Of a stretch of DNA of 64,000 bases, positions 1-13,070 are shown one piece after another. Source of the DNA: Anagrus nilaparvatae (Eukaryota; Arthropoda; Insecta; Hymenoptera; Mymaridae); contig JAKSXM010000007.1 of assembly GCA_022575985.1 (NCBI GenBank), forward strand, positions 26,786,501-26,850,500, in the 5' to 3' direction. The position numbers and the translations under genes were made by a program. The notes under the pieces are model-generated. The model was not told the DNA's origin, did no database searches, and was given only the letters and a program-made list of their open reading frames with translations. How positions within the stretch are numbered: the first letter of the stretch is position 1; each line of letters starts with the position of its first letter.

Positions 1-3000
1 ATGTTGTACCGTAAAAGATAGAAAATAGTTTCTGTGAAAAGTAGTAATATACATATTTGCAGCTTTTTTCTTAAAAGTACAATATTTCAATTTTAGATTT
101 AATTAAATAATTCTTTATAAATTAATAAATAAAAAATAATTGATTTTACAATTAATAGATAAGTATTTTCATACATTTGGGCTCATAAAATTCAGTTATT
201 TTTAAAGAAAAACTCTGTTTTTTCATATTATATTCAATGCAAAATTTTTTAAATTTAAAGTTAACTTAAAATATTTTTAAGTACATTAAATAACATGTAG
301 ATGTCGCATTTCTCGTAAATAAAATGAAATTTAGCAGTTATATTCTGTATTTACAATTTCATTTATAGTATATAATGTACCAGACCTAAAAGAATAATCA
401 TAAATTAAAGATTTATCTACTGGTCTGATTTATTCTGGTACCTCTAATTTTAAATAACGCATTTTTATTCCTAATGCTGATAATGAAAAGGCATAATAAA
501 CAATAAGTTTTTAAATAAACATTTATATGAATTTATTATAACAGTTTTGATTCCATTGTATTTCTTTTCCATGATTCAAGTTATCGTTACTTTTTTTGCA
601 CAAACAGAGGTTTTGCTACATTAGTTTAATTTAGCTTATGCAATAGATACATAAAAACTACCGTAATATGCAGAAATTTATAGGTATTTTAAGATGAAAA
701 AAAACTGATTACTAAGCTTCTATCGAGACTTCTACAGGTTTAAAAAAATATTCATCCAGATTTTATAGTATCAACATTAAAAAAATTGACTTTTTGACAG
801 TCACAAAAACGTGAATCATTTATTTAAATAAAAATGAAAGATTTTAATATAATCTGTTAAATAAAAGAAACAAAATACATTTCATTCACTTTATCTGTCT
901 CTCTGTTTAAAAATATTGAAAAACACTTTTTAAGTCATCGATTCCGCACCAATCTAAAAGCAAAATAAAAAAAAACCTGATGAAATTTACGCATCAGAGA
1001 TCAAAAGCTTTTTATATATTATGAATTTTTATAATATAAATAAAATGAAAAAAAAAATATATATTTAAGAAGAGTACAATGACATTTTTTAAAAAACAAG
1101 TGTCGTTTATCATTGTTGTCGATGGGCTGAAAATTTTACATTCATCATTTTTAAAATCTTCTGATGAATGGAGATTTGTTTGGTTGTTACTTTTTTTTTA
1201 TTTATAATCAAGATTTTCACCCTTTTGTAATTCTATTGAATTGAAAAAAGTTTTTTTTATTTATTTATTATGAAACCATATGATAAATACAAAATTAAAT
1301 GAACATTAATTATTATACAGTCATTTTGTCGCGTGGGTGTGATTCATGAGCTGTATTTACGTATTATATGCTAAAACTTTTAAAATTCTTTCAAAATAAT
1401 TATAAAACTGCACCAGGTGCTTGTATTACTTTGGTCCGGATTATTATTCGGTTTGTAAGATTTATGTCATTTTATTTTTTAGGTTGGCGCCTTATATATT
1501 TTTCGTTCTCAATTTTTTTTTTTATTTTTTCTTTCATATACACAGAAAAATTCACGTTTAAATTTTTTTTGCTGCTTGTCTTCACACATGTTTTTCATCT
1601 TTTTTTAAATAAATAAAAAATAAATTTTAAACCTGCTTTCTTTAAATAAAAAAAGGAAGAAATTTAATTTAAATTTATTTGACGTGTTTTAGTAAATTTA
1701 TGTTAATACGTAATTAATTATGCAAATATTTAATTTTTTATAAATAATTCATAATCGATTTATAAACGGATCAAGAAAAAGTTTACTTTTTATAGGTATT
1801 TTTAATTTAGCTACATTTTTTGGCAGTCTCACGAGATAAGGATTGGCACGAACTTTTAGTTTTTCTGCGCCAAAATAATCAATATTATTGGATAAAATAA
1901 GGGCAATTAATTTATTCAAAAAATTGTGTGATCTGATTCTTTTATGTTCTGGAACTGTGCTTAAAAAAATGGTTTTTGTATTAAAAAATTATACTCAGTT
2001 TTTAACGAATTTTTCAAATGCTTTTTTCTAAAAACGCTGATAATAAATATTTTAAACTCGTAGAAAAGAAAAGGAAGCAGTTGTCAAAGATTTAGTTCTA
2101 AAAATTACAATTTTGTGGATTTTTAAATTAAAATATTTGCATTTAATTTACCTAATATAAGGATACAAAAATTTGTTGAGACTATAAAATTTAGGAATAT
2201 ACTGTTAAAAGCAATTCCTGCACTGTAAAAAGAAACTCTTAACAAAAAAAAATATATTATATTCTCGGAAAATTAGTATGTTTTCAAAAAAATGGATAAA
2301 TATTCGAATACAATCGTAAATTTACTAAATTTAGTATGTATATGAGAAAATCCACGAAAAGATTGCCCTTAAATGTTCAACCTTAAAAAAAAAAAAATTT
2401 TTAATACACACCTTGCTAACACGTTTTTTTGTGTTCTTTAGATCATATATTATATAGTCACGAAAAGGTGATGAACAGAAAAAATGTTGCGTGTAAAATA
2501 GTTTTTTTTCATTTGGAAGGCTCAAAATCACGTTTTTGCGATGTTTGAAAAAAAATCAATTTTTGAAAGTTTTTTTTAATCAACTAAAATCATTATAAAA
2601 GATAAATTTTATTTTTTCACTTGTATTGTACTCATAAATTACTAAAAAAAAGCATTTTTCTAAAAAAAGATACAAATTTTTAATTATTAGCTTCTTAAGG
2701 GGGCTCAAAAGTTAAAAAAACGTTTTTAAAAATAAAGATTGCTTATTTAGCTTTTAAAACTTCTTTTAGTGGAATTATTATTAAAAGATAATGATAAAAA
2801 GTTAAATTAAATATAATTCATTAATTACGAGCTTTATAATTTACCTAAAACAGCTGAAAACAACTCCAAAGCTAAATTAACCAATTTTGGTTCATTTTTA
2901 ATATAACAAAATCAGTTTCGTTTATAATGATTTTGTTTATTACTAATTTTTTTACAGATTTTATTATTATTTACTTTAATGTTACATATTTTGAAGTATT

Positions 3001-3374
3001 ATCAATGTCTTAGAGCAGTTCAAATGTTAAATATTGGGTTTTTTAAAAATTCAAGGAATTGGGATTTTTCTATTAGAATCAAATGATGTTATAAACTGGA
3101 CTAAAAGACGTATTCCCATATAATTCGAACTCACTATTTATTTTAACATTTTACTACGCTTTACAGGAGAAAAATTCATTCTTTTAGTTTTTTAGGGTAC
3201 CAATTATGAGGGGACCAATTTTTAAAAATTTCGCAGTCTTCAAGAGAAAATTTTATGAATATTATTTGCAAGAGTTACTTATATATTTTTTCCTCAGGAA
3301 TTCGATGAAACCACTAGTATTTTCTTCTGGGGTTTCCCTTAGCCATAAAATCTTATGTTTCTGTTTTTACTGGT
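1..3374. other. AT-rich stretch, no gene seen
   Basis: Long A/T homopolymers and short frames only. No codon-like composition, splice-bounded frame, RNA gene or transposon end was recognised. Frames of 60-80 codons here translate to Phe/Lys/Ile/Leu-rich strings expected by chance from poly-T and poly-A tracts. Confidence 0.6.
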
Positions 3375-3440
3375 TTTTTCCAATCTTATATTTCTTGCAT
3401 TAGTAACCCATTTGAGCATAAAGGGTTTGAAGTATTTAAT
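3375..3440 (+). repeat. Short direct repeat, copy 1
   Basis: About 60 bp, including TTCCAATCTTATATTTCTTG and the following text through AAGGGTTTGAAGTA, recurs in the same orientation at 4882-4945 with a few mismatches. It is part of an unidentified interspersed repeat; the flanks are not shared. Confidence 0.7.
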
Positions 3441-4330
3441 CAAATTTTAAAGTAAAAAGATATTCCAGAAGAAGATTTCATGATTTGTATTATTTAAACA
3501 AATATAAATTTTAAACCTACAAAATAACTGGTAGAAGAAATAATTATGGGCCAGTTTCTTGAACTAAAAGATGAAATTAGAAATGCTTCACTCCATTCAT
3601 TTCAATTAAATGATAACTCATGAATCTAACGCTACTTGAAACTCTCGTTGAAACTCAAAAACGAACCCACTAAACCATATAGTATACAATATCAGGCTGA
3701 ATAGTATAATGAAATGTATATTTCATACTTTAGAAAGAGTAATAAGGCGTTCTCTCTACTAAAATAGTACAAAATAAACTCTTTTCTACTTTTAAAAGTA
3801 TAAATAAGAGTTTTACATATTTTACACTAATTTTTGCGATTCAAAGTTCTTTGTGATCAGGTGAATCAATAAATTTACAATATTTATAAAAATTGAATAC
3901 TTTTCTGAAAATTGCAATTTTTATTTTCTATATTTTGCCAGATGTTAATGTTCTAAAAAGCATGACAATGTGCATTCAAACTCTGAAACAATAGAAATAT
4001 TTTTTTTCTACCTCTTGGAGTTTGAAACAGCAGGAAGGTGTGAAAAGTTTTTTGAGAAACAATGGATGAATAGATTGCACCTGTGCCTTGATTCATTTCG
4101 CTTTAGCTCTAAAACTAGAAATTCGCTACTTTAATCAATTATATATTTGTAATATACAAATCAAGACCTATCCATTAAAAAAAAAATGAAGCCAATCGAA
4201 CAATTTGTTGCTGAGATAGAGGTCTCCTCTTTCAAAGGTCACAGAAAATTTGCAAATTAATATTTTCAAATTTTTAAAACAGCAACGTGTATATAAAGAG
4301 TTATATTATCAGTGGTAAAAATTTGGCTAG

Positions 4331-4590
4331 AAAAAAATGATTTCTTCGACACTTTTTTGAGGTCCAAAGCAGCGGAGTGAAAAAAAATTTCAAAAAATTC
4401 TTGTTTTTTGACTTATATTTGCAATAAAACAGATACTAATAAAGTTGAACTATATTCCTTTGGTGAAATTGTAAAAATATAGGTAGTTAAATTTTCAAAA
4501 AAAAATTTGTTTCATTAAAATATCTCTATTTTTAACTAAAATATTAAGAAAAAACGAGAGGTTCACATCTTTTTCAAACCGATAGTATAT
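4331..4590 (+). repeat. Interspersed repeat, copy in plus orientation
   Basis: About 250 bp here matches 32492-32741 in reverse complement. Shared landmarks are a stretch containing GAGGTCCAAAGCAGCGGAGTG at one end and ACGAGAGGTTCACATC followed by AAACCGATAGTAT at the other. The two copies lie 28 kb apart in opposite orientation, as expected of a dispersed mobile element rather than a local duplication. No protein-coding content is visible, so the class is unknown. Confidence 0.8.
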
Positions 4591-4881
4591 ATTTTCTTAA
4601 ATATCGATAAATAACTAATGTATAATATAACCACAATTTGACTTCAGCCTACTCTGGTCAATACTTATATAGTTTTACGAAATCATTTCGTTTGCGAGAA
4701 AAATTATTTTAGTTAAAATCTGTAAAAATTAAACGAAAAGTTTTTGTTTCTCAAAACTTAAATTATCAAGTTTCTTATCAGGTTTTTTACTTTTTTATTA
4801 ATAATCTGTAACTGGGCAAATAGAAAAACTAAATTTTATAAATCTGCGCAACGGATTATTTTATAAAATTAAATTGTATTG

Positions 4882-4945
4882 TTTTTCCAATCTTATATTT
4901 TTTGCATTAGTAGCCCATTTGAGCCTAAAGGGTTTGAAGTACAGT
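4882..4945 (+). repeat. Short direct repeat, copy 2
   Basis: Second copy of the 3375-3440 repeat. It is cut off at AAGGGTTTGAAGTA, where a pogo/Tigger-like terminus starts right after the TA dinucleotide. Confidence 0.7.
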
Positions 4946-5020
4946 AGTTCCTCGACTTACGAACTTTTTGGGACTAAAAATTGGTTCGTAAGTCGAAAAG
5001 TTCATAAGTCGAAAAATGAA
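4946..5020 (+). mobile_element. pogo/Tigger-like terminal fragment
   Basis: Directly after a TA is CAGTAGTTCCTCGACTTACG, followed by an internal hairpin in which the ACTTACGAAC motif reappears inverted as GTTCGTAAGT. Termini of the form CAGT-(G/A)-GTTCCTCG-ACTTACGAA after TA are typical of pogo/Tigger-type Tc1/mariner relatives. I could not find the matching right terminus, so this is probably a truncated or decayed copy. Confidence 0.45.
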
Positions 5021-6640
5021 AAAAAAAGTATTTTGAGGTCGAGTAGTATGTAGATAATATCATAAAATCCCATTTAAATACAATGAGAAAATTGACGTAC
5101 TTGCAGGCACGGTTCTCCGATAGAATTAAGTAAACTCCTTGTAGGTAGCGTTCTTTCAAATTGAAAACATCTCATTTTTTCAAAATATCCCAGTGAGAAA
5201 AGTAATTCCAAAAATGACCAAATAAGACACACTCTATGAATTAAAAGTTTGAAAGTAATAATGACGCTTGTAGATTGTCCTGTTTAAAAAATTGTTAAAA
5301 TTTCTTAAAACTGATATCAAAATTATTTAGAGTTAAAGGAAAACACATTTTAACTTTATAGTAATTTGGCAATAAATAAAATAAAACTGGAAACTGAAAA
5401 ATTTTAAAGAAACGATAATAAGAAAATAAAAAAATTCTAGATACCTAAATGATATGAAAATTTATACACATGCTAAACTAATTTTTTAAATTAAAAAAAA
5501 AGAGCATATCTATTAAAAATCTTAACTGGATTTTCCAATATACACACTTGCTCACGTGCGTATTTGCTAACGAGACAAAAAAAGCAATAGTACGGATAAC
5601 ATTATTTTAGTACATATACATGTTTTAAATAATTAGAAGAAACTTGTACCACGATTAGTATTTTCCCTTATAATGTCAGATCTGTCCTTAGGCTATATAA
5701 TATAAAGTAATAAAAAAAAGGGTATATATATAATATTGCGTGAGCAAACGTAAATATAAGAAGCTAAGAAATAATGTAATGTTTAGCATTGCATATGTTG
5801 CTACCAATGCGTTTTCTATGTTTCTTAGTCACGACATTATTATGTACGTACATACTTTTTTGTCACCAAATACCAATCGACAGGTAGTACTAGTACTATT
5901 TATTTAGTAGTATTAAAAAAAAAGCTAAAGGAATTGTTACAGATTTTAATAAATCTAATTAATTAAACGTTATATCTAAAGAAAATAATTAATCAAATTA
6001 AAAAATGATTTAAAATAAATTGCATTGTCGTGAGGGCGGAATTTAAGTTTATCTCAAAGTGACAAAATGCTTGTATATTGTAGTAAAAAAACTTACTGTT
6101 AATCACGATATATATTATAAAAGGATTGAAAAACGAGCTCACGATTAATAGATAATTAAGACTGAAGTTTTATAAAAAAAAGGGTTGAAAAAAAATAGTC
6201 AAGATCAAATAATAATGATCAAAAAAATAAAAATACTTTATGGTATTATAAAGTGAGTCCAATGTTATTACCGCTCTTTTTAATCAAGGATCTTTGGTAA
6301 CGAGAAACGGGACGTACATTATATTTTATACACATATATATATTCTTTTATAGTGTTAACAAACAAATACTAAAATAGTCTTAATAAGATAAGTATAAAA
6401 ATTAATAGAAGAAAAAATTTATTGGGAATTTGATTTTTATTGATCTGCGATTTTATAATTGTAATGAGGAACTTCTAATAAAACATTACTTTGATTACTA
6501 TTTTTAGTTTTTATTTAAGGGTTTAAGCTGTCGAACCAAAAAGTTACTCTTCCAGAGATTTTCACAACAAAAATAACATATAAAACTGAGGGCTGGGTAT
6601 AATGCATAAATGTTTCGCAACATTACGACGAATACAACTT
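5021..6640. other. AT-rich stretch, no gene seen
   Basis: No supported gene, RNA or transposon end. From about 5500 to 6400 the sequence is less repetitive and carries many TATAA-containing words, but nothing that can be assigned a function. Confidence 0.5.
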
Positions 6641-6654
6641 GCTAATTTTATAAT

Positions 6655-8400
6655 TTCTAATTATCACCTTTACTAGATGATAAGACTCAAAACCCAAACT
6701 ATTCTGATTCGCTAAACCCGGATTATTCTAAGTCTCATTTGACCCTCCCCCTTGATTTTCGGATTCCGAGGGTAACCCTCCCTGTAAATTTTTTTTTGCG
6801 CAACTTCAATTTTTCAAATTTACCAAAATGAATTATTTAAATGTAAAAAAAATTAAGAGGGAAGGGTATTTAGCAAGAAATCTATGTAGATAAATTTTAA
6901 GATCTCCCAAGTCTTTCTACTTTGCATCAATTTTTAGACAAAGGGGATGCTTGATTTCGAATATGCAAAAAGATTCGCAAAAAGAAATGGACATATGCAT
7001 GTAATTAATATTTTTAATAAATTTAAAAAAAGTAAAAATTAAGTATTTCAAAAATTACTACCTTTACAAAAATAATTAAACTAAAAATCCGTAGCCTATG
7101 TTACCTGCAACCTTTTTTGTGCGATCATTGGTTTGCAATTGGTTTGTGTATAATGATAAAATATGCTCGAAAATATGCAAACTTACATACACAATTAATA
7201 TACAAATTAATATAGTAGCAAAACTAAAATAAACTGTTTTATTACCGCTCGATTACCGCAGCAGTCGACAGTAGTTAAACTATATGCACTTTTGACAGTA
7301 TATCTATTTGTTTTTGATTAGTATATTCTCGCAAGCGAAATGAATTCCTGAATGTATAAATATACTGAAATTTGGGTACTAAATATTAATTGCAAAATAT
7401 ATTTTAATATAATTAAAAATAAAAATATTAATATTAAATACGCATAGAACTTATATTATAGGCTGGAAACGTAATATAAAATGAATCTTAAATATGCATA
7501 CTAAATATGTATTTATAACTAAAATATTATCAATAAAGTTTATTTGGTGCAATTCATAAAATCTGTTTATTAAATCAAGATCTACTTGGATCTGATAATT
7601 TTTAATTAGTTTTCCTAAAAGTGTCGTCAATTAATTAGAAATTAAAGTCAAATTTCTTTTTCTACCCTCACATTTCTGGTTTTTAGTTTTAATTTAATTA
7701 TTAATTTATTTTCGCAAATATGTTAATTTGATTTAAGGTTTCAAATTTGTGAACAAAATTAGGAGCGGTAATTAAAATCTATACCTTTGACCAATGTAAA
7801 TTCCTTGCATAATAGTCATAATTTAGTAACAGCTTGTGATTGCCAGGTTAACTGATTGAAAACTGATTCTCTAGGTTTGTTGATTAAATCAATTCATTTT
7901 TAAGGTCGCTCTATCCACCACTGAGTGCTTTCACGTAGCTCAATTTGAAATTTAGACTTTATAATACTTTTTGGTAAACGGTACCAGAAAATAAAAAAAA
8001 AATTATTTTTTTCAATTCTCGGGTCATAAATGCTCGAGATTTTAGATCTGAGCACTTTGTATCAAAATTCTGCTTGTCTGATGTTGAAGATCATTAAATT
8101 TTAGGGGGCGGTCTCGTGGAAAATTTTTCGCTTAAACTTTTCAGTAATGAGTTATAGTCTAAATTGTTAATGAATTTTATAGAATTAAAAATTTTAACAT
8201 GAAACATGTTTATAGAGAGGGGGTATACCCTGGAAATCTGAAAATCAAGGATGGGGGGTCAAAAATGTCTGATTTAAGGGGGAGGGGGTCAAATGTGACT
8301 TAGAATAATTTCATTTTAGGGACTTGGAATAATCCGGGATTAGTGACTTGAAAATATGGTTGTCATAAATTATGATAAGCTTTAATTTAAGACTTTAAAC
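6655..8400. repeat. Inverted-repeat locus with 'AAGTCC' repeats at both ends
   Basis: The left arm (about 6655-6800) reads CCCGGATTATTCTAAGTCTC then a C-rich tract ending in a GGGTAACCCTCC-like motif. The right arm (about 8195-8400) is its diverged reverse complement, with GGGTATACCCTGG, a G-rich tract and CTTAGAATAATTTC. The arms belong to a short repeat family also present at 24.5-24.8, 43.4-43.7 and 59.8-60.1 kb. The roughly 1.4 kb between the arms has no coding sequence. This could be one fold-back element or two independent copies in opposite orientation; the outer boundaries and a target duplication are not clear. Confidence 0.6.
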
Positions 8401-11400
8401 TTTAAAATTTATCAATTTGTTTCAGAATCATCAAAATTCACAAAACGGACTAAAATTAATGCATTTTTGTGGTTATTTTTTATTCTCTTACTTCTAAAAA
8501 TTGATTAATACAATTGAATTCATTTTTAGATATATAATTTGCTTCTTCGCAGAAATTGATACAAATAGAGTTTTTATTATCTAGATTAATAATATCAACT
8601 TGTTCATTAAAATAAAACAAAAACTCTGTTTTGCTCATTAATTAAAGTTAGTCCAAGAAATAATAAGAAATAATAATTTATAAATTTTTAGTGATGAGAA
8701 CGTTTACGACATACATCAACTTTCAAAAATCTATATGGAGTTCTAAGAAAAATCTTAATATTTTATAAGATAACGACATCCATCAACGCCTGATATATAG
8801 CACTCAGAATCGATCGCACTATATAACATTATGATGGTACCTCATGCTGTTAAAAAATATTTAATATAAATATATACATATAAAATAAATGCATGAAAGA
8901 ATTTTTTATTTTATAGGCGTGTTTTATATATTTTAAAATGATATTTATGCAACGTGTGTGAGCATTTATAATAAAAAGACAACCCGCATCGACCTTTGCC
9001 CATTTTTAAATTCTTTACAGGTGATTCTTTTTTAGATACCTGTTTTAAAATTTTTTATTATGATAAATTTTGTGAACCAAATTTTTTTATTCTTTTGATT
9101 AGTTTGATTCAAACTTTAAAATTAATCCTTATCAATCTTTTAATGCATTTTTAAAATATATTTACCTGTCATCGTCTTTTATTCTCAGCAGTAAAAAAAA
9201 TGTTTTCTTTGAATATTTTATTATTAGAGAAAATTATTTTTATTATATTATAAAGTGATGATAAATTTTATACATTTATTATATCTTAAGAATTTTATGT
9301 AGCTTAGATGATTAAGTTTAAAGATGTTTCTTTTTAATAATCAGTATTTCATAATATTTGTGCTAAAAGAATTTTTTTTTTATTTGCAATTTATAAACTA
9401 GAAATGGTTTACATTACTTGTGTGTGGGAATCTTCTAAACATTTTCAATTAAAAGGAGATATTTTGCCTCAAATCACTGAGATACTATTAAAACTAGTGC
9501 TATAACTTCTATTATTTAAAATTATCTGATATATTACAATTTTTTTTAAATTAAAACGCTTTAATTACCTCAAAGATACTATTTGGCACCACCTGAAAAT
9601 ATATTGAAATTAAAAATTTCATGTGTATGTATGTTTTAAATAAATAAATATTCATGTTCGTTTATATTTTAAAATCTATAAGATTTAACCTATTTGAGCA
9701 GGTAGTACCAGATTATAACTGGTGGATTATATGCATTCAAAACAATACCAAAATGTTTGAATAATACAATTATTTTGGTTTTTCCAAAATATAAAAAAAA
9801 GTTCACAAAAATATAAAAAATTACAGAAATATTAAAATTGCTAAATTCTAAACAAACGGCGGCCTAAAACGTATTGTTAAATTTTAAAATATTTTAAACT
9901 ATTAGGTTTTCCTTTAAAATTCTAATTGTTAATGCACATATTTTCTGTTACCGAAAGCAGTTAGCAGATTAAGAAACTTTCAGAGCTTCACCTAGGGAGT
10001 ACAATAAATGTTTCGGGGATGGCTATGGTTAAAAGTGACTGGTGTGAGTATGACAATTAAATTTTTGTTCAGAGTTATCTAAGACTAAAATATATTGCAG
10101 GCCGCAGGTTATAAAGAAAGTTATGGGTCCACAAATTTGGTCGTATGAAAGTATGACACCTGTAAATACCCTAAATTTTTAGATTTAGCCAAAACAAACT
10201 CGGTTTTTTAATGACATTTTACGGTATCTGGATTATAGAATGGTATGTCGGGCAATAAAAGTCTTCATTTACAAAGTTCATTTACAAAAAAAAGTTACAA
10301 ACACGAAAATGGTTTCCAAAAATCGAGTCGAATTTGGTCCATTAAGCAAAAAATAGGTTGGAGAAGTTATTTTTGAAAAAATTTATATGCACAAACAACT
10401 AGAAAATTATGAATTTTGAAAAGTCCATGAAATCCACCTTTCATTCTAAAAGGTAAGCTGATGAAATTGCAACTTTTCTGTAAAATTTAGTCTCAATTGC
10501 TTTATATCTGTGGTTGGTTGGATTGAAGCTTGTCCTCCTCTAAATAAAATTTCTAGATAAATGTAATTTACTAATTTTCAAAAAATTTCTATAAGCATAT
10601 ACATCAAATAAATCAATTACTCTGAGCAAATATTCTATTCGCACTCATAAAAAACAAATACACAGAATAATGTAAAAATAATATCTAAATTCATGATACG
10701 ACATTAAAATTTGCACGTAGAGTAATAAAAGTTTTTCTAAAAAATAGTACGTATAATAGAAGAAGTATCATATCATCATCATCATCATTCTAAATAATAA
10801 TAAAGAATCGTAAGTATAAAATACATACTCGTGCAGTTCGTTAAATAAACTCACGATATATTATAATAGTAAGTATACATTCAAGCTTCTTTTTTATATT
10901 AGTGCGAAAATAGTAATCTTCAAAAGATACACATAGTAGTATGTATAAACAAGAAACGCGTAAATGCGTTATAAAGAAAATTACTTGGAATATAACGAGA
11001 CAAGTGTATATATAGAAAAAACGTGAGTTGAAAATTAAATAAAAGCTTCTTATCTTTTACTTTACAGTGTACAAAGTCTTTTTGATACTATTTTTTGACC
11101 CTTTGCCATTTTATTAAAAATTTTTTGTGATATATATTAAAAAAAATTACTACTTGGGTGGTAAATAAGCATGATCTAGCTTAACTTTTATCTATAAGCA
11201 CCAATTTTTTTTGCAATATATAAATTCTCGTGCACTTGATATGGCACCGTTATATTACTTTGAACTTGTATATAAAATATCCATTACTCTATTTATAAAA
11301 AGGGTTATAATATATAGTTTAACATCAGTAACTTCACACTATTATAAAATTTTTAACTATATAATGCAAAATTTATAACTTGTAATACTTACTCTATAGG

Positions 11401-11938
11401 TTTTCTTTCTTTACGTTAAACTTTTCTCTTGAGTATAGTCTTTATACTATAAGGTCAATATTTTTTTATACCTATAAAGATTGACTACTGTTTTTCTTCT
11501 ATATAATGTACTATTATACCTGTGAAATTTTATAATTGGATTCGTGTTTATATACAAATATTTATTATTATTATTATCTTATTTATATTTTATATAATAT
11601 TATATACTTATAAGAAATTAATTTTAAATGAATTTTACTGATTTACTAAAAGATAATTAGTTATGTACTTCATAAATTACGATAATTAAAAAATGAGGAA
11701 GGGACAAATTCTTTGGGTAATTATTTTTTAACAAGGAAGCTAATTTCATGCAAAATTTATATAGGTATATATACTTAAGCACATTAATTTAATTTTTGAG
11801 ATCATAAAGATAATTGTACATTCAGAAAATTTTTTTAACTCTCTTCAAGTAAATTTTGTTTAAAAACGATTCTTTAAAAAATACCCTCTGTAGCGTAAAT
11901 TTCCAAAGCTCAAAGATCATAAATTTAGTCGTCTCACT
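8401..11938. other. AT-rich stretch, no gene seen
   Basis: Mostly A/T runs. A segment around 10000-10450 is less AT-biased and may be an old repeat, but no homology inside the window or protein motif was recognised. A short (ATC)n run lies near 10772-10788. 10600-11600 has the TATAA-rich texture seen in other unique segments. Confidence 0.5.
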
Positions 11939-12425
11939 AGTGCATAGAAAAAAAATCCGTTTGCTACAAATTAAAATATTGTGCTTTCAAATTCCCGCAA
12001 ACGAAATTCAAGTTGTGACAAATTAATTTTTTTTTCTTCATATAAGCTGCTGTAAATGAAATGTAATGACCTTAAAAAATTAAAAAAATTTTTTTTATCT
12101 CACACTGAAAAAAAAAATCCACTTGGATAAAGGATTATTTTTCTTTAGTCAATCGATTGTAAATGACCTGTAACATTCAGAAAATTAAAAAAAAAAGTTT
12201 TATTTTTTTATTAAATATAAAAGTTTCGTATCATTTGCAATTTTTTAAGCAAAAAAAAAATCCCACTAGGCGCAAACGGATTTTTTTTCACTGTATGGTA
12301 CCATGGTGCGTGAAAACACTAGGTTAAAAGTATTTTTTCATTTATTGTTCTCGTTTCAAGCTATTTTCAATCATTTAAACAAATAAAAAAAAATCCGTTT
12401 GCCACCACCAGATTTTTTTTCAGTA
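11939..12425. mobile_element. Cluster of nested TA-target MITEs
   Basis: The outer ends read AAAAAAAATCCGTTTGC near 11946 and, inverted, TTTGCC...GATTTTTTTTCAGTA near 12400-12422. They match the terminal pattern of the short MITEs at 17.17, 58.4 and 63.2 kb (CACTGAAAAAAAAATCC followed by a CCGYTTG-type motif). Another complete pair of ends lies inside at 12103-12293, so at least one element landed within or beside an older one. There is no coding capacity. Confidence 0.55.
12103..12293. mobile_element. Short MITE, 'CACTGA8TCC' family (inner copy)
   Basis: It begins CACTGAAAAAAAAAATCCAC and ends with CGGATTTTTTTTCACTG, followed by TA. The left flank is CA rather than TA, so the duplication has decayed on one side. 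The interior is AT-rich with no coding content. By end structure this is a non-autonomous element, probably mobilised by a Tc1/mariner-type transposase. Confidence 0.55.
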
Positions 12426-12489
12426 TAGAAAATTTGCAGAAAATTTACATTTTGCACTACTTTATACGGTTTTGGGGTTAAAAATTATG

Positions 12490-13070
12490 TATATTAGAGT
12501 CCTAAAGGTAGTGTAGTAAGTAGATCACCTTTTTTCGCTGATAGGTCCATAAAATTTTTCAATAAGTTTTTACATTTTTTGGGATGCTGAATACGAATAT
12601 GAAATCCATTTTACCAAAAATAGTACAAAAATGGTACTAATGACCAGAATAAGAATTTTGAAGTTCCGTTATTTAACATTTTTATTTGTTCCTAATATTT
12701 TTTGGGTCCCTAAATAGGAATATGGTATCCGTTTTTATTTAAAATTCTCTGGCTGCTAACACTAGAAAATATTTAAACAGCTAAAAAAAGTAAGCTAAAG
12801 TTGTCTGTTCCGTCAACTAAGTCATTTTGGATAAAAGCAGATACCATATTCGTGGTTAGGGATCCAAAAAGCACATGTAACAGCTAAAACTAACTAAATT
12901 ACAAAACATATAACTTCAAAATTCCTATTGTGGGCACCTGAACCGTTTTGGTAAAAAGGATTTCATATTCGTATTCAGCGATTTAAAAAAAAATAAAGAT
13001 TCATTGAAAAATTATATGGACCTATCATCAAAAAAACATGACTGCGAAATAAGCTTTCAGACCTATACTA
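12490..13070. repeat. Old fold-back element, 'GGGTCGCTGA' family
   Basis: The two halves are inverted copies of each other. GATAGGTCCATAAAATTTTT at about 12541 pairs with ATTATATGGACCTATC at about 13011. Between them lie units with TTTTTTGGGATGCTGAATAC and TTTTTTGGGTCCCTAAATAG on the left, and the inverse forms (ATATTCGTGGTTAGGGATCC, ATATTCGTATTCAGCG) on the right. The terminal sequences also align with those of the 48-50 kb fold-back, so this is a shorter, more decayed member of the same family. Confidence 0.7.

Noticed and set aside
379..443. Small hairpin TACCAGACC...GGTCTGATTTATTCTGGTA
   Set aside because: Imperfect, single, with no target duplication; not enough to call an element.
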